The notes under the pieces are model-generated. The model did no database searches and had not been told where the DNA came from. It saw only the letters and a program-made list of their open reading frames with translations. From the NCBI RefSeq assembly GCF_020539525.1, contig NZ_JACDXX010000015.1, forward strand, positions 1 through 64,000: a stretch of DNA of 64,000 bases, given 5' to 3'. Position 1 is the stretch's first letter. Every line of letters starts with the position of its first letter. This document shows positions 40,705 to 51,335 of this stretch, piece by piece. A program made the translations under genes and the position numbers. Source of the DNA: Pseudogemmobacter faecipullorum. Lineage in GTDB: Bacteria > Pseudomonadota > Alphaproteobacteria > Rhodobacterales > Rhodobacteraceae.

Positions 40705-43700
40705 TCAGCCCTGCAGGGTGCGCACCCCATAGCCTTCGCTCTTGGCCTTCATCGCCGCCACAGCCGCGACCGAGGCCGCTGCGGTGGTGTAATAGGGGAT
40801 CTTATCCATCAGTGCGACGCGGCGGATATCGCGGCTGTCCTGAATCGACTGCGTGCCTTCGGTGGTGTTCATCACCAGCACAATCTCGCCGTTTTTCAGG
40901 GCATCGACGATATTCGGACGACGCTCATAGGCCTTGTTGATCTCGGTCGCCTCGACACCATTGTCCTTCAACCAGGCGGCCGTGCCTTTGGTGGCGACAA
41001 TGGTGAAGCCCATAGCGATCAGATCGCGGGCAGCATCCGCCAGAGCGGCGCTCTTGTCGGCATCTTTGACCGACAGGAAGACTTTGCCGGTTTCCGGCAG
41101 CACCATACCTGCACCCATCTGCGCCTTGAGGAAGGCGAGGGCGAAGCTGCGGTCCCAGCCCATAACCTCGCCGGTCGAGCGCATTTCCGGCCCGAGCAGC
41201 GGGTCAACACCGGGGAAGCGGGCGAAGGGCAGCACTGCCTCTTTGACCGAATACCAAGGGGTGATCGGATTGGCGAGCGTATTGGGATCGGCCAGCGGCA
41301 GATCGCTGTCCGGCCCGGTATCTGCGGCATATTCTGCGCGCAGCGGGAAGGCTTCCATCTTCTCACCGGCCATCAGGCGCGCGGCAATCGAGGCAATCGC
41401 CGAATCGGTGGCTTTGGCGACGAAAGGCACGGTACGCGAGGCGCGCGGGTTGACTTCGAGCACATAGATCTCGCCGTCCTTGATCGCGAACTGCACGTTC
41501 ATCAGGCCAACGACATTCAGCGCCCGCGCCATCTGCACGGTCTGACGCTTCAGCTCTTCGACGGTTTCCGCCGAGAGCGAATGCGGCGGCAGGCAGCAGG
41601 CGCTGTCGCCCGAATGCACACCGGCTTCCTCGATATGCTCCATAATGCCCGCAACATGGACATTCTCGCCATCCGACAAAGCATCGACGTCAACTTCGAT
41701 CGCCCCGGTCAGATAGCTGTCGAGCAGCACCGGGCTGTCGCCCGAAACCTGCACTGCGGTGGTGATATAGCGCTTGAGCTGCGCATCATCGCGCACGATT
41801 TCCATCGCGCGGCCGCCCAGAACGAAGGAGGGGCGGATCACCAGCGGATAGCCGACGCGCTGTGCAATCTCGAAAGCTTCCTCGCCCGAGGAGGCGATGC
41901 CATTGACCGGCTGTTTCAGGCCCAGATCGTTCAGGAGCTGCTGGAAGCGACCACGGTCTTCGGCCAGATCAATCGCATCCGGCGTGGTGCCGAGGATCGG
42001 GATGCCTTCCTCTTCCAGCGCATTGGCCAGTTTCAGCGGCGTCTGGCCACCGAACTGCACGATCACGCCGTGCAGGGTGCCGTTTTCCTGCTCGACACGC
42101 AGGATTTCCAGCACATGCTCAAGGGTGAGCGGCTCGAAATACAGACGGTCCGAAGTGTCATAATCGGTCGAGACGGTCTCGGGGTTGCAGTTGACCATGA
42201 TGGTTTCATAGCCTTGCTCGGTCAGAGCATAGCAGGCATGGCAGCAGCAATAGTCGAATTCGATCCCCTGGCCGATGCGGTTCGGACCGCCGCCAAGGAT
42301 GACGACTTTCTTCGCATCGGTGGGGCGCGATTCGCATTCGACATCGCCCATCGCGGGCATTTCATAGGTCGAATACATATAGGGGGTCTGCGCCTCAAAT
42401 TCGGCGGCGCAGGTGTCGATGCGCTTGAAGACCGCGGTGACGCCGAGGCTGCGACGCGAGCGGCGCACATCGGCTTCCGGCTGGCCGGTCAGCTTTGCCA
42501 GACGGGCATCGGTGAAGCCCATGATTTTCAGCTGGCGCAGGCCTTCAGCGGTCTGCGGCAGGCCTTTGGCACGCACTTCGGCCTCGGTATCAATGATCTC
42601 GCGGATCCGGGCGAGGAACCAGGGATCGAAGGAGGTGATCGCCTGGATCTCATCATTGCTGAAGCCTTCGCGCATCGCCTGGGCGATCACGCGCAGACGG
42701 TCCGGGGTGGCCTGCGACAGGGCTTTGGAGATCGCCGCTTTATCCGGCGCGCCGGGGATCTCGATCTCGTCAAAGCCGGTCAGGCCGGTTTCCAGCGAGG
42801 CGAGCGCCTTTTGCAGCGATTCGTGGATGGTGCGGCCGATCGCCATAGCCTCGCCCACCGATTTCATCGCGGTGGTCAGCAGCGGCTCCGAGCCAGGGAA
42901 TTTCTCGAAAGCGAAACGCGGGATCTTGGTCACGACATAATCGATCGACGGCTCGAAGGAAGCCGGGGTCACGCGGGTGATGTCATTGTCCAGCTCGTCG
43001 AGCGTATAGCCCACCGCCAGCTTGGCCGCGATTTTTGCAATCGGGAAGCCGGTGGCTTTCGAGGCCAGAGCCGAAGAGCGCGATACGCGCGGGTTCATCT
43101 CGATCACGACCATACGGCCATCGGCGGGGTTGACCGCCCATTGCACGTTCGAGCCGCCGGTTTCGACGCCGATTTCGCGCAGCACCGCAATCGAGGCGGT
43201 GCGCATGATCTGATATTCTTTGTCGGTCAGCGTCAGGGCAGGGGCAACGGTGATCGAATCGCCGGTATGCACGCCCATCGGATCGACGTTCTCAATCGAG
43301 CAGACGATGATGGCGTTATCCGCTTTGTCGCGGACCACTTCCATCTCATATTCTTTCCAGCCCAGAAGCGATTCATCGACCAGAACCTGGGCCACCGGCG
43401 AGGCCTCAAGGCCCGAACGGATGAAGCCCTCGTAATCCTCGCGGTTATAGGCAACGCCCCCGCCGGTGCCGCCAAGCGTGAAGGCGGGACGGATGATCGC
43501 GGGCAGGCCGATATGCTCGAGATCCTGCAAAGCCTGGGTGATGCCCGCGGCGATGTCGAATTTGCCATTCGGCAGTTTCGGCGCGGCAACGATGGTGGCT
43601 TTCGGGTTTTCCAGGCCGAGACGATCCATCGCCTCGCGGAACAATTTGCGGTCTTCAGCCATTTCAATGGCTTCGCGCCTGGCGCCGATCAGTTCGACAT

Positions 43701-44034
43701 TGAACTTATCAAGGACGCCCATATCGGCAAGTGCCAGCGCGGTGTTCAGACCGGTCTGGCCGCCCATGGTCGGCAGGATCGCATCGGGACGTTCTTTCTC
43801 GATGATCTTGGCAACGACTTCCGGGGTGATCGGCTCGATATAAGTGGCATCGGCCAGACCGGGATCGGTCATGATCGTTGCCGGGTTCGAGTTAACAAGG
43901 ATAACCCGGTATCCTTCTTCGCGCAGGGCCTTGCAGGCCTGGGCGCCGGAATAGTCAAATTCACAGGCCTGACCGATAACAATTGGCCCTGCACCGATAA
44001 TCATGATCGAGTGGATATCTGTCCGCTTCGGCAT
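40705..44034 (-). CDS. carB: Carbamoyl-phosphate synthase large subunit
   Basis: An 1109-residue full-length large subunit with two homologous ATP-grasp halves (about 1-400 and 560-940), an oligomerisation domain between, and a C-terminal allosteric MGS-like domain (about 945-1095). Motifs seen include [19 protein letters not shown] and the second-half [20 protein letters not shown]. With CarA it makes carbamoyl phosphate for pyrimidines and arginine. carA is not adjacent. Confidence 0.97.
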   Translation of the reverse strand: MPKRTDIHSIMIIGAGPIVIGQACEFDYSGAQACKALREEGYRVILVNSNPATIMTDPGLADATYIEPITPEVVAKIIEKERPDAILPTMGGQTGLNTALALADMGVLDKFNVELIGARREAIEMAEDRKLFREAMDRLGLENPKATIVAAPKLPNGKFDIAAGITQALQDLEHIGLPAIIRPAFTLGGTGGGVAYNREDYEGFIRSGLEASPVAQVLVDESLLGWKEYEMEVVRDKADNAIIVCSIENVDPMGVHTGDSITVAPALTLTDKEYQIMRTASIAVLREIGVETGGSNVQWAVNPADGRMVVIEMNPRVSRSSALASKATGFPIAKIAAKLAVGYTLDELDNDITRVTPASFEPSIDYVVTKIPRFAFEKFPGSEPLLTTAMKSVGEAMAIGRTIHESLQKALASLETGLTGFDEIEIPGAPDKAAISKALSQATPDRLRVIAQAMREGFSNDEIQAITSFDPWFLARIREIIDTEAEVRAKGLPQTAEGLRQLKIMGFTDARLAKLTGQPEADVRRSRRSLGVTAVFKRIDTCAAEFEAQTPYMYSTYEMPAMGDVECESRPTDAKKVVILGGGPNRIGQGIEFDYCCCHACYALTEQGYETIMVNCNPETVSTDYDTSDRLYFEPLTLEHVLEILRVEQENGTLHGVIVQFGGQTPLKLANALEEEGIPILGTTPDAIDLAEDRGRFQQLLNDLGLKQPVNGIASSGEEAFEIAQRVGYPLVIRPSFVLGGRAMEIVRDDAQLKRYITTAVQVSGDSPVLLDSYLTGAIEVDVDALSDGENVHVAGIMEHIEEAGVHSGDSACCLPPHSLSAETVEELKRQTVQMARALNVVGLMNVQFAIKDGEIYVLEVNPRASRTVPFVAKATDSAIASIAARLMAGEKMEAFPLRAEYAADTGPDSDLPLADPNTLANPITPWYSVKEAVLPFARFPGVDPLLGPEMRSTGEVMGWDRSFALAFLKAQMGAGMVLPETGKVFLSVKDADKSAALADAARDLIAMGFTIVATKGTAAWLKDNGVEATEINKAYERRPNIVDALKNGEIVLVMNTTEGTQSIQDSRDIRRVALMDKIPYYTTAAASVAAVAAMKAKSEGYGVRTLQG

Positions 44035-44309
44035 GTCGGTGACCCCTGGCTGTGCGTAAATCGTCGCGGGTTATAGGCCAGAGGCTCGGGGGCGCAAGAG
44101 GCAAAAACCCGGCCGCGCCGCCTCATCTCGTCGCAAGGGGGGCTTGCGGCCCGGGCGTGGCGGATTTTTGCGTCCCGATCTGCGCCCCGGCCCGTGCTTC
44201 GGCCTGTACTCCGGGCAGGGTTTCAGCCCGGGGGCTTTCGGGAAAATTTACAGGCAGCGCTCCGACAGGCTGGCGCGAGGCGAGACCAGGGTCTATTCCT
44301 GCTGGGAAT

Positions 44310-45476
44310 ATGATTTCAGATGCACAGATCCTTGTCGAGCACGGGCCGGACGGTGGCAGCACCGAAAGCGCGCCGGTTTTATTCAAAGGCGCACGGGAGG
44401 TTATTCTCGTGCGCCGCGCCGAAGATCTGGCCCCGGCGCTGGAGCGGGCTGAGGCCCTGCGCGGTCAGGGCCTCTGGCTGGCGGGCTATATTGCCTATGA
44501 GGCGGGCTATCTGAGCGAAGAGCGGCTCTTGCCGCTTTTGCCCGCCGGTCATGGCCCGCTGCTGCAGATGGGCGTGTTTGACGGCCCGCGTGACGCGGCG
44601 CCCCTGCTGGCGCAGATGGCAGAAGCGGCTGCCGCGACCAGGATCAGCGAGCCGGTGCCGCTGGTGGCGCAGAGCGGATATGACGCGGCAATGGCCCAGG
44701 TGCTGGCCTATATCGCCGCCGGGGATTGCTATCAGGTCAATCTGACCTTCCCGCTGCAGGCGCGCCTGCTTTCGGGTACGGCGGCCGGGCTTTATGGCAG
44801 GCTGCGCCGTTCAGGTCCGGTCGGGCATGGGGCCTTTGTCGATCTGGGGCGGGGGCCGGTGGTGGTCTCGCGCAGCCCCGAGCTGTTTTTCCGCCTCGAC
44901 GCCGCTGGCAAAATCACCACCAGGCCGATGAAGGGCACTCGTCCGCGCGATGCTGATCCGGCGCGCGATGCTGCCCTGGCGGCGGATCTGCAGGCCAGCC
45001 CCAAGGACCGGGCCGAAAATCTGATGATCGTTGATCTTTTGCGCAATGATATCAGCCGCCTCTCAGAGGTGGGCAGCGTGAAGACCCCGGCGCTTTACGC
45101 GATTGAGCATTATGCGACGGTGCATCAGATGGTCTCGCAGGTCGAAGGCCAGCTCAGCGCGCCCGCCAGCCTGCCCGATCTGATTGCCGCGCTGTTCCCC
45201 TGTGGCTCGGTCACCGGCGCGCCGAAGATCCGCGCCATGCAGATCATCCGCGAGCTCGAGCCGCATCCGCGCGGCGTCTATTGCGGCGCGATCGGCTGGA
45301 TGGCCCCGGATGGCCGCGCCGATTTCTCGGTGGCGATCCGCACCCTGTCGCTTGCGGGCGAACAGATCGTGATGAATGTCGGCGGTGGTGTGGTGCATGG
45401 CTCAACCGCCCATGGGGAATGGGAGGAGGCTTTGTGGAAAGCACGCTTCGTCAGGGCGGCGCTCGGCCAGGCCTGA
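44310..45476 (+). CDS. pabB: Aminodeoxychorismate synthase component I
   Basis: A 388-residue chorismate-binding enzyme that aminates chorismate to 4-amino-4-deoxychorismate for folate synthesis. Family motifs are GDCYQVNLTFPLQARLLSG, TTRPMKGTRPR, DLLRNDISRLSEVGSV and FPCGSVTGAPKIRAMQIIRELE. ATG 44310 follows a weak GGGA and is the first sensible start; the longer upstream frame has no similarity. It overlaps the following lyase-like gene by 43 nt. Confidence 0.9.
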   Translation: MISDAQILVEHGPDGGSTESAPVLFKGAREVILVRRAEDLAPALERAEALRGQGLWLAGYIAYEAGYLSEERLLPLLPAGHGPLLQMGVFDGPRDAAPLLAQMAEAAAATRISEPVPLVAQSGYDAAMAQVLAYIAAGDCYQVNLTFPLQARLLSGTAAGLYGRLRRSGPVGHGAFVDLGRGPVVVSRSPELFFRLDAAGKITTRPMKGTRPRDADPARDAALAADLQASPKDRAENLMIVDLLRNDISRLSEVGSVKTPALYAIEHYATVHQMVSQVEGQLSAPASLPDLIAALFPCGSVTGAPKIRAMQIIRELEPHPRGVYCGAIGWMAPDGRADFSVAIRTLSLAGEQIVMNVGGGVVHGSTAHGEWEEALWKARFVRAALGQA

Positions 45477-46051
45477 TCCTGATCGAGACGATATACTGGG
45501 ACGGCCGCGCCGCGCCGCGCTGGCCGCTGCATGCGGCAAGGCTGCGCCGCAGTGCGCTTTCGCTGGGCTGGGCCGAACCGCGTCCGGATGCGCCGCAGGG
45601 GCCGGATCATCCGGCGCGGCTGCGGCTGACGCTGAACCGGGCGGGCGAGCTGCGCCTTGAGCTGCATCCCCTGCCGCCGGGCAAGACTGAATGGCGGATC
45701 GGCCTCGCCGCTGAGCGGCTTTCCTCTGCTGATCCCTGGCTTTCTGTCAAATCCAGCAACCGCAGGCTCCATGACCAGGCCCGGGCTGCTCTGCCGCCGG
45801 ATCTCGATGAGCTGATCTTTCTCAATGAACGTGGTGAGCTGGCCGAGGGCACGATCACCAGCCTGTTCTTTGACCGCGGCGCGGGGATGCGCACGCCGCC
45901 GCTCAGTTCAGGGGCCTTGCCGGGCGTGCTGCGCGCAGAATTAAACTGCCCGGAGGAGGTCCTCCGGGCTGAAGATCTGCCGCTGCTGCGGCGCCTTTGG
46001 GTGGGCAATGCCCTGCGCGGGCTGATTCCGGCGGTTTTTACCGCCGGCTAA
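45434..46051 (+). CDS. Aminotransferase class IV / 4-amino-4-deoxychorismate lyase-like
   Basis: A 205-residue PLP fold type IV protein. It starts at GTG 45434 inside pabB, with GGAGG a few bases upstream, giving ESTLRQGGARPGLILIETIYWDG. The PLP lysine is likely in VKSSNRRLHDQAR (K after S), and FLNERGELAEGTITSLFF is the usual cofactor and substrate loop. It would release 4-aminobenzoate from ADC, completing the step begun by PabB. It is short for the family (usually about 250-280). Confidence 0.8.
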   Translation: MESTLRQGGARPGLILIETIYWDGRAAPRWPLHAARLRRSALSLGWAEPRPDAPQGPDHPARLRLTLNRAGELRLELHPLPPGKTEWRIGLAAERLSSADPWLSVKSSNRRLHDQARAALPPDLDELIFLNERGELAEGTITSLFFDRGAGMRTPPLSSGALPGVLRAELNCPEEVLRAEDLPLLRRLWVGNALRGLIPAVFTAG

Positions 46052-46055
46052 GGCC

Positions 46056-46847
46056 TCAGGCCGAATGGGCGCCGCCCGAAAGGGCTGCCACCTGGGCGAG
46101 GATTTCGCCGAGCGGCTTTTTCTCGCCGACGCTTTTGACGATGCTCGAGCCGACCACGCAGCCATCGGCCACGCCCGCCATCAGCTTTGCGGTTTCAGGC
46201 GTATTGATGCCAAAGCCGATCACCACCGGCAGATCGGTTCCGGCCTTGATCGCCGCCACCGCCGGGGCCAGATCGCCCGCCTGGGGCGTGGCCGAGCCGG
46301 TGATGCCGGTGATCGAGACATAATAGACAAAGCCCGAAGTGTTCTGCAGCACCTTGGGCAGGCGCTTTGCATCGGTGGTGGGGGTGGCAAGGCGGATGAA
46401 GTTCAGCCCGGCGGCCTGGGCGGGCAGGCAAAGCTCTTCATCTTCTTCCGGCGGCAGATCGACCACGATCATCCCGTCGACCCCGGCAGCTTTTGCCTCG
46501 CGGATGAAACGCTCAACGCCATGCGAATAGATCGGGTTGTAATAGCCCATCAGCACCACCGGGGTGGTGGCGTCGCCCGAGCGGAACTCCTGCACCATCT
46601 GCAGCACTTTGCTCAGCGTCATGCCAGCTTCCAGCGCGCGCTGGCCCGCGGCCTGGATGGTCGGGCCATCGGCCATCGGATCGGTGAAGGGAATGCCCAG
46701 CTCGATGATATCGACGCCCGCGCCCGGCAGGCCTTTCATCAGCTCCAGCGAGCCCGCCATATCAGGATCCCCGGCCATGATATAGGCGACGAAGGCCTTT
46801 TTGCCCTCAGCGCGCAGCCGGGCGAAAGTGTCATCGATCCTGGTCAT
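46056..46847 (-). CDS. trpA: Tryptophan synthase alpha chain
   Basis: A 263-residue TIM barrel that splits indole-3-glycerol phosphate. The catalytic Glu and Asp lie in [21 protein letters not shown]. Other family motifs are [14 protein letters not shown] and [10 protein letters not shown], and the phosphate site is near [11 protein letters not shown] 46847; the frame to 46904 has no homology. It is convergent with the pabC-like gene (4 nt between stops). trpB is not adjacent in the window. Confidence 0.95.
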   Translation of the reverse strand: MTRIDDTFARLRAEGKKAFVAYIMAGDPDMAGSLELMKGLPGAGVDIIELGIPFTDPMADGPTIQAAGQRALEAGMTLSKVLQMVQEFRSGDATTPVVLMGYYNPIYSHGVERFIREAKAAGVDGMIVVDLPPEEDEELCLPAQAAGLNFIRLATPTTDAKRLPKVLQNTSGFVYYVSITGITGSATPQAGDLAPAVAAIKAGTDLPVVIGFGINTPETAKLMAGVADGCVVGSSIVKSVGEKKPLGEILAQVAALSGGAHSA

Positions 46848-47147
46848 GAAAGGCCCCCGTTTCTGTTTCTCAAGCGGTTTGCACAAGCGCGCCGGGAAAA
46901 GCAATGGCGGCGCGGCGGGCAGGCCGCCGCAAAGGAAAAATTTACCTGTTGCTGCTATAATCGGGCGGAAGAGAGGGGGCTGGGTGGCTCACGCCCGGGG
47001 CCGGGATCGGCAAAGCGGCAGCCGGGCTGAGAAAAGATGTGATTTTCGCGCGGCGCTGGGGATTGAAGCCGGTTTGGGGCCAGCTTGTTCCTTGATCCGG
47101 CCCCGGCCAGCGCCTAAGAGGGCCTTCGCAATCCAGGAGGGCCGGTG

Positions 47148-48245
47148 ATGGGCTTTAAGATGGGTATCGTCGGCCTGCCGAATGTCGGCAAATCGACCCT
47201 TTTCAACGCGCTGACGAAAACCGCTGCAGCGCAGGCGGCGAATTTCCCGTTCTGCACGATCGAGCCGAATGTCGGCGAGGTCTCGGTGCCGGATCCTCGT
47301 CTGGACCAGCTGGCAGCCATTGCCGGCTCGAAACAGATCATCCCGACGCGGATGACCTTTGTCGATATCGCGGGCCTGGTGCGCGGCGCCTCGAAAGGCG
47401 AGGGTCTTGGTAACCAGTTCCTCGCCAATATCCGCGAATGCGATGCGATTGCCCATGTGCTGCGCTGCTTTGAGGATGGCGATATCACCCATGTCGAGGG
47501 CCGGATTGACCCGGTCGCCGATGCCGAGACCATCGAGACCGAGCTGATGCTTGCCGATCTCGAAAGCCTTGAGCGCCGCCGTGCCAACCTCGCACGCAAG
47601 ATGAAATCGGGCGATAAGGAAGCGGCGGACCAGGATCGCCTGCTGGCCCAGGCCCAGGCCGCGCTCGAGGCCGGTCAGCCGGCCCGCACCGTTCAGGTGG
47701 CAGCCGATGACCGTCGCGCCTGGGATCTGCTGCAGCTCCTGACCGCCAAGCCGGTGCTCTATGTCTGCAATGTCGAAGAGGCAAAAGCCGGCGAGGGCAA
47801 CAGTCAGTCCGCGCGCGTCGCCGAAATGGCTGCGCGTCAGGGCGCGGCTTCGGTGGTGATCTCGGCGCGGATCGAGGAAGAGCTGGCGCAGCTGCCCGAT
47901 GAGGATGCCGCGATCTTCCTTGAGGAGATGGGGCTGAGTGAGGCCGGGCTGAATCGCCTGATCCGTGCGGGCTATCAGCTGCTGGGTCTGCGCACCTATT
48001 TCACCGTCGGTCCGAAAGAGGCCCGCGCCTGGACGATCACCGCAGGCATGCTGGCGCCGCAGGCCGCCGGGGTGATCCATGGTGATTTTGAGAAAGGCTT
48101 CATCCGCGCCGAAACCGTGGCCTTTGCCGATTACATCGCCGGCAACGGCGAGGCGGGCGCGAAAGAGGCCGGGAAATTCCGTGTCGAAGGAAAGACTTAC
48201 GAAGTCAAAGACGGCGACGTGCTGCATTTCCTGTTCAGCGGCTGA
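47148..48245 (+). CDS. ychF: Redox-regulated ATPase/GTPase YchF (OBG family)
   Basis: A 365-residue P-loop protein. P-loop [12 protein letters not shown] lies at residues 5-16; switch region [16 protein letters not shown]; a coiled-coil insert around 130-200; the C-terminal TGS domain ends in [12 protein letters not shown]. YchF hydrolyses ATP and associates with ribosomes. ATG 47148 has CAGGAGG 7 nt upstream. Confidence 0.96.
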   Translation: MGFKMGIVGLPNVGKSTLFNALTKTAAAQAANFPFCTIEPNVGEVSVPDPRLDQLAAIAGSKQIIPTRMTFVDIAGLVRGASKGEGLGNQFLANIRECDAIAHVLRCFEDGDITHVEGRIDPVADAETIETELMLADLESLERRRANLARKMKSGDKEAADQDRLLAQAQAALEAGQPARTVQVAADDRRAWDLLQLLTAKPVLYVCNVEEAKAGEGNSQSARVAEMAARQGAASVVISARIEEELAQLPDEDAAIFLEEMGLSEAGLNRLIRAGYQLLGLRTYFTVGPKEARAWTITAGMLAPQAAGVIHGDFEKGFIRAETVAFADYIAGNGEAGAKEAGKFRVEGKTYEVKDGDVLHFLFSG

Positions 48246-48276
48246 TCTGCCATCCCCTGCCTCAGACCAGACTTTC

Positions 48277-48308
48277 AGGGCGTCCCATCGCGGGGCGCCC
48301 TTTGTTTT
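48277..48308 (+). terminator. Terminator of ychF
   Basis: AGGGCGTCCC and GGGGCGCCCT form a stem around a short loop, followed by TTGTTTT. Confidence 0.8.
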
Positions 48309-48502
48309 AAGGGATTTTGATCAGCTCAGCGATGCCGAAGTGAATTTATCAACTTTACTTTCCTGACTAAACTTGTCATCCATGGGCGGTCCGCAAGAGC
48401 TGTGTCTCCCCCCCTGTGAGTGCCGAGAATGACCGGAACGCGCTTTCTCTGTTTTGCTGTTTCGCCCCTGATCCTGTCTGCTTCGCGCGGGGGGCTCGGG
48501 CA

Positions 48503-48760
48503 ATGATCGTCTGCTCCTGTATGAATATTGCCGATCAGGATATCCGCGCGGCGGTGGACTGGATGCGCGCCTCTGACCCTTCGACCATCATCACCCCGGG
48601 CAAGATTTATCATGCTCTGGGCAAGAAGGCAGATTGCGGCGGCTGCATGCCGCTGTTTCTCGACACCATGCGCAGCTGTGCCAGCTTTGGCGTGGCGGGC
48701 GAGCCGGCCCGGCCTGCAGTGCCGATGCTGAAACAGATGCGCGCCAGACGCTTTAAATAA
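48503..48760 (+). CDS. bfd: Bacterioferritin-associated ferredoxin (Bfd-like)
   Basis: An 85-residue [2Fe-2S] protein. The Bfd cysteine pattern is complete: CSC near the N-terminus and CGGC about 40 residues later, in KKADCGGCMPLF. Bfd reduces Fe3+ stored in bacterioferritin so iron can be released. ATG 48503 begins the standard MIVCSCMNI; the longer frame to 48416 is an artefact. The bfr gene follows 134 nt downstream on the same strand. Confidence 0.92.
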   Translation: MIVCSCMNIADQDIRAAVDWMRASDPSTIITPGKIYHALGKKADCGGCMPLFLDTMRSCASFGVAGEPARPAVPMLKQMRARRFK

Positions 48761-48776
48761 GAGCGTTTTCGTCAGT

Positions 48777-48793
48777 TTTAGAAAGATTCTAAA
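48777..48793. promoter_or_regulatory. Irr-type iron control box upstream of bfr
   Basis: TTTAGAA-AGA-TTCTAAA is a perfect 7-3-7 inverted repeat and matches the Irr box consensus TTTAGAANNNTTCTAAA exactly; one more base pairs on each side. It lies between bfd and bfr. In the window no irr gene is present, so the regulator would be encoded elsewhere. Confidence 0.8.
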
Positions 48794-48894
48794 ATAATCT
48801 CCGCGCCTGGTTTACAGCCGCGATCTGTCGTCCTAGGCTCTCTCTATCCGAAGCCGGCAGGGGTTTTACCCTGCGCAACGAAACGGGGATTGCC

Positions 48895-49380
48895 ATGAAG
48901 GGCGACGCAAAGGTTATCGAGTATCTCAACGCCGGTCTGCGCTCAGAACTGACCGCGGTCAGCCAGTACTGGTTGCATTACCGCCTGCTGGATGACTGGG
49001 GCTATGGCAAGCTGGCCGCCAAAGCCCGCGAGGAATCGATCGAGGAAATGCATCACGCGGATAAGTTTATCACGCGGATCATCTTCCTTGAGGGCCATCC
49101 GAATCTGCAAAAGCTCGACAGTCTGCGCATCGGCCAGAATGTCCGTGAGGTGCTCGATGCCGATCTGGCGGCCGAACATGGCGCCCGTGACCTTTATATC
49201 GAGGCGCGCCGCTATTGTGACGAGGTCGGCGATTTCGTCAGCCGGGCTTTGTTCGACGAGCTGATCGCCGATGAAGAGGGGCATATCGACTTCCTCGAAA
49301 CCCAGATCGACCTCTATGAGCAGCTCGGGGCGCAGAATTACGGTCTGCTCAACGCCTCCCCGGCCAATGAGGCTGGCTAA
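48895..49380 (+). CDS. bfr: Bacterioferritin
   Basis: A 161-residue heme ferritin that stores iron as a 24-mer. All ferroxidase ligands are at the standard positions: Glu18, Glu51, His54, Glu94, Glu127 and His130; the heme ligand Met52 is in EEMHHADKF. Regulation by Irr is likely from the upstream box: bfr is expected to be on when iron and heme are plentiful. A TTTACA/TAGGCT promoter-like pair lies downstream of the Irr box. Confidence 0.97.
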   Translation: MKGDAKVIEYLNAGLRSELTAVSQYWLHYRLLDDWGYGKLAAKAREESIEEMHHADKFITRIIFLEGHPNLQKLDSLRIGQNVREVLDADLAAEHGARDLYIEARRYCDEVGDFVSRALFDELIADEEGHIDFLETQIDLYEQLGAQNYGLLNASPANEAG

Positions 49381-49448
49381 GCCTCAGGGCTGACGGCGCT
49401 TCGGGTGTCTCTGCGCGCCCCAGGCTGGCAGGGGCAGACCGAGCCTAT

Positions 49449-49478
49449 AAAGGCCCTTCCGTCGCGAGGGGCCTTTTC
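49449..49478 (+). terminator. Terminator of bfr
   Basis: AAAGGCCC (49449-49456) pairs with GGGCCTTT (49469-49476), followed by TTCCC. Placed 69 nt after the bfr stop. Confidence 0.75.
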
Positions 49479-49551
49479 CCGTTCCGGCAGGACGGGGCAG
49501 GGGCGGAACCGGGATGAAATGAGGGGTCCGGAGCGGGGGGCGCTTATACTT

Positions 49552-49580
49552 GACAAATATACCTGGTATTCTTAGACCGA
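49552..49580 (+). promoter_or_regulatory. Possible exbBD-tonB promoter
   Basis: TTGACA at 49552-49557 is a perfect -35; TAGACC follows 17 nt later. The spacer contains the small inverted repeat ATACC-T-GGTAT. A further 14-nt palindrome GCAGAATGTTCTGC lies at 49629-49642. An iron regulator could bind either site, but neither matches a consensus I can name with confidence. Confidence 0.45.
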
Positions 49581-49746
49581 TTTCTGACAGAAGAGGTTGG
49601 TATCTGCTGCAGCCCCGGAACATCTATCGCAGAATGTTCTGCAGGGGTCGCGAATAACCGGCAAGCCTGCTCAGGCTCGTGCTTTGCTCCGGTCAGGCCG
49701 CCTTGGGGGAAACCCGGTCGCTGCTCTCTCCTGCCGGAGGGGCGGA

Positions 49747-49788
49747 ATGAAGCAAATGAACTGGTTAAGAACATGCGTGCGGCACTGA
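49747..49788 (+). CDS. Short upstream reading frame overlapping exbB
   Basis: ATG 49747 has a strong GGAGGGG site a few bases upstream and encodes 13 residues ([13 protein letters not shown]) before TGA at 49786-49788. The exbB start at 49773 lies inside it in another frame, and exbB has only a weak site of its own. The short frame may couple or control exbB translation. Confidence 0.45.
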   Translation: MKQMNWLRTCVRH

Positions 49789-50885
49789 TCTATCCCTTCC
49801 TTCTGACTGGCCTTCTTGCAGGCGGTGCGACCCTGGCCCAGGATAATCCCGATACGGCGCCGCCGGTGGTCTCGACTGAGGCCCCCGAGCCTTCCGCGCT
49901 TCCGGCTGCGGATAGCGGGGCTGCGGCTCCGGTCGTGATCACGGATGCGCCGCCTGCGGTTCCTGCGCCGGATGCGACCGGCCAGGACCCTTCCGCTTCT
50001 GCCCCCGCCGGGGCCGCGCCGGAAACCGCCGCGCCCGCCGAAGCAACGACTGCCCCCGTGAGCGCCGCCGAAACCGGGGAAGCCGCTCGCCCCGATCACC
50101 GCGGGGAGCATGAGCGCGGCCCGGGTCACGGTCGTCGCGGCGGCGGACAGCAGGGGGCCGCTCCGGGCGATGCCTCAGCCGCAGCACCGGCCCCGCTTGC
50201 CGCGCATTCGGTGAAACTGGATGCTTTGTTCTGGGATGCGCACTGGATTGTCCAGGCGGTGATGGTCGGGCTTGCGGTTGCGGCTTTCGCAGCCCTTGTG
50301 ATCCTGATCCATAAAATGGTCGAATTCAGCTTTGCCTTTGCAGGCCTGCGCCGCGCGGCAAAGGTGCTGACCAGCGCGAGCGATCTGCATATCGCCACTG
50401 CGGCGCTGCAGGGCCGTAAGGGGCCGGCCGCTGAGATCATCCGCGCCGCGGATGAAGAGCTGCGCCTGGCCGAGGCCGAGCCGGATCTGATCCCCGGCAC
50501 CCGTGAGCGCACCGATGCCGCCGCAGGCCGGATTGAGGCGGGCGCAGCGCAAAAGCTGCGCGCCGGCACCGGCATTCTGGCCTCGATCGGCTCGCTTGCG
50601 CCCTTTGTTGGCCTGTTTGGCACGGTCTTTGGCATTATGAACAGCTTCATCGCGATTGCCGAAACCAAAACAACCAATCTCGCCGTCGTGGCACCGGGGA
50701 TTGCCGAGGCGCTGCTGGCCACCGCAATTGGTCTGGCCGCCGCTATTCCGGCGGTGGCGATTTATAATATCTGTACCCGTCGCCTCGCGACCTATCGCCA
50801 TCAGCTCAATGACATTGCCGCTGCCGCCGCCCGGTTGCAGAGCCATGCGCTTGACCGGCTGGCCGCTGCCGCAGCGAGGGCCTGA
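49773..50885 (+). CDS. exbB: ExbB, TonB energy-transduction proton channel subunit
   Basis: A 370-residue inner-membrane protein of the MotA/TolQ/ExbB family. It begins with a signal peptide ([19 protein letters not shown]). A long Ala/Pro-rich periplasmic stretch (about 24-140) containing a His/Arg/Gly-rich patch near 107-125 follows. Three membrane helices come next, with the family core around 265-345 ([22 protein letters not shown] and [16 protein letters not shown]). It works with ExbD and TonB to power outer-membrane receptors for iron carriers. The N-terminal extension makes it longer than E. coli ExbB (about 244). Confidence 0.92.
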   Translation: MRAALIYPFLLTGLLAGGATLAQDNPDTAPPVVSTEAPEPSALPAADSGAAAPVVITDAPPAVPAPDATGQDPSASAPAGAAPETAAPAEATTAPVSAAETGEAARPDHRGEHERGPGHGRRGGGQQGAAPGDASAAAPAPLAAHSVKLDALFWDAHWIVQAVMVGLAVAAFAALVILIHKMVEFSFAFAGLRRAAKVLTSASDLHIATAALQGRKGPAAEIIRAADEELRLAEAEPDLIPGTRERTDAAAGRIEAGAAQKLRAGTGILASIGSLAPFVGLFGTVFGIMNSFIAIAETKTTNLAVVAPGIAEALLATAIGLAAAIPAVAIYNICTRRLATYRHQLNDIAAAAARLQSHALDRLAAAAARA

Positions 50886-50888
50886 GCG

Positions 50889-51335
50889 ATGGGGGCCTCA
50901 ATGGGTGGCAATCAGGATGAGGATGCCGAAGTCTCGGAGATCAACGTCACGCCCTTCATCGATGTGATGCTGGTTCTGCTGATCGTGTTCATGGTTGCGG
51001 CGCCGCTGTCGACCGTGGATGTGCCGGTGAACCTGCCCGCCTCGGCGGCGCAGCCCCAGCAGCGTCCCGATGAGCCGCTCTGGCTTTCGCTGGGTCTCGA
51101 CCGGGTGCTGTCGCTCGGCAATGAGCCGGTGTCAGAGGGCGGGCTGCAGGCGGCGCTGGATGCGAAAACCGGCGGTGACCGCGAGCAGGCGGTGTTCTTC
51201 CGCGCCGATAAAGAGATCCCTTATGGCGAGCTGATGGTCATCCTGGATGAGCTGCGCGTCGCCGGTTATCTTAAAGTCGCGCTGGTCGGGCTCGAAGGCG
51301 CGGCGGCGGCGGCAGATCCGGGAGCTGCGCCATGA
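50889..51335 (+). CDS. exbD: ExbD, TonB system proton channel subunit
   Basis: A 148-residue protein with one membrane helix carrying the essential Asp (INVTPFIDVMLVLLIVFM) and a periplasmic domain ending in ADKEIPYGELMVILDELRVAGY. A second Met at residue 5 could be the start. It overlaps tonB by ATGA. Confidence 0.93.
   Translation: MGASMGGNQDEDAEVSEINVTPFIDVMLVLLIVFMVAAPLSTVDVPVNLPASAAQPQQRPDEPLWLSLGLDRVLSLGNEPVSEGGLQAALDAKTGGDREQAVFFRADKEIPYGELMVILDELRVAGYLKVALVGLEGAAAAADPGAAP

Noticed and set aside
41581-44076. 831-codon plus-strand frame opposite carB
   Set aside because: Antisense shadow caused by codon bias of the carB gene.
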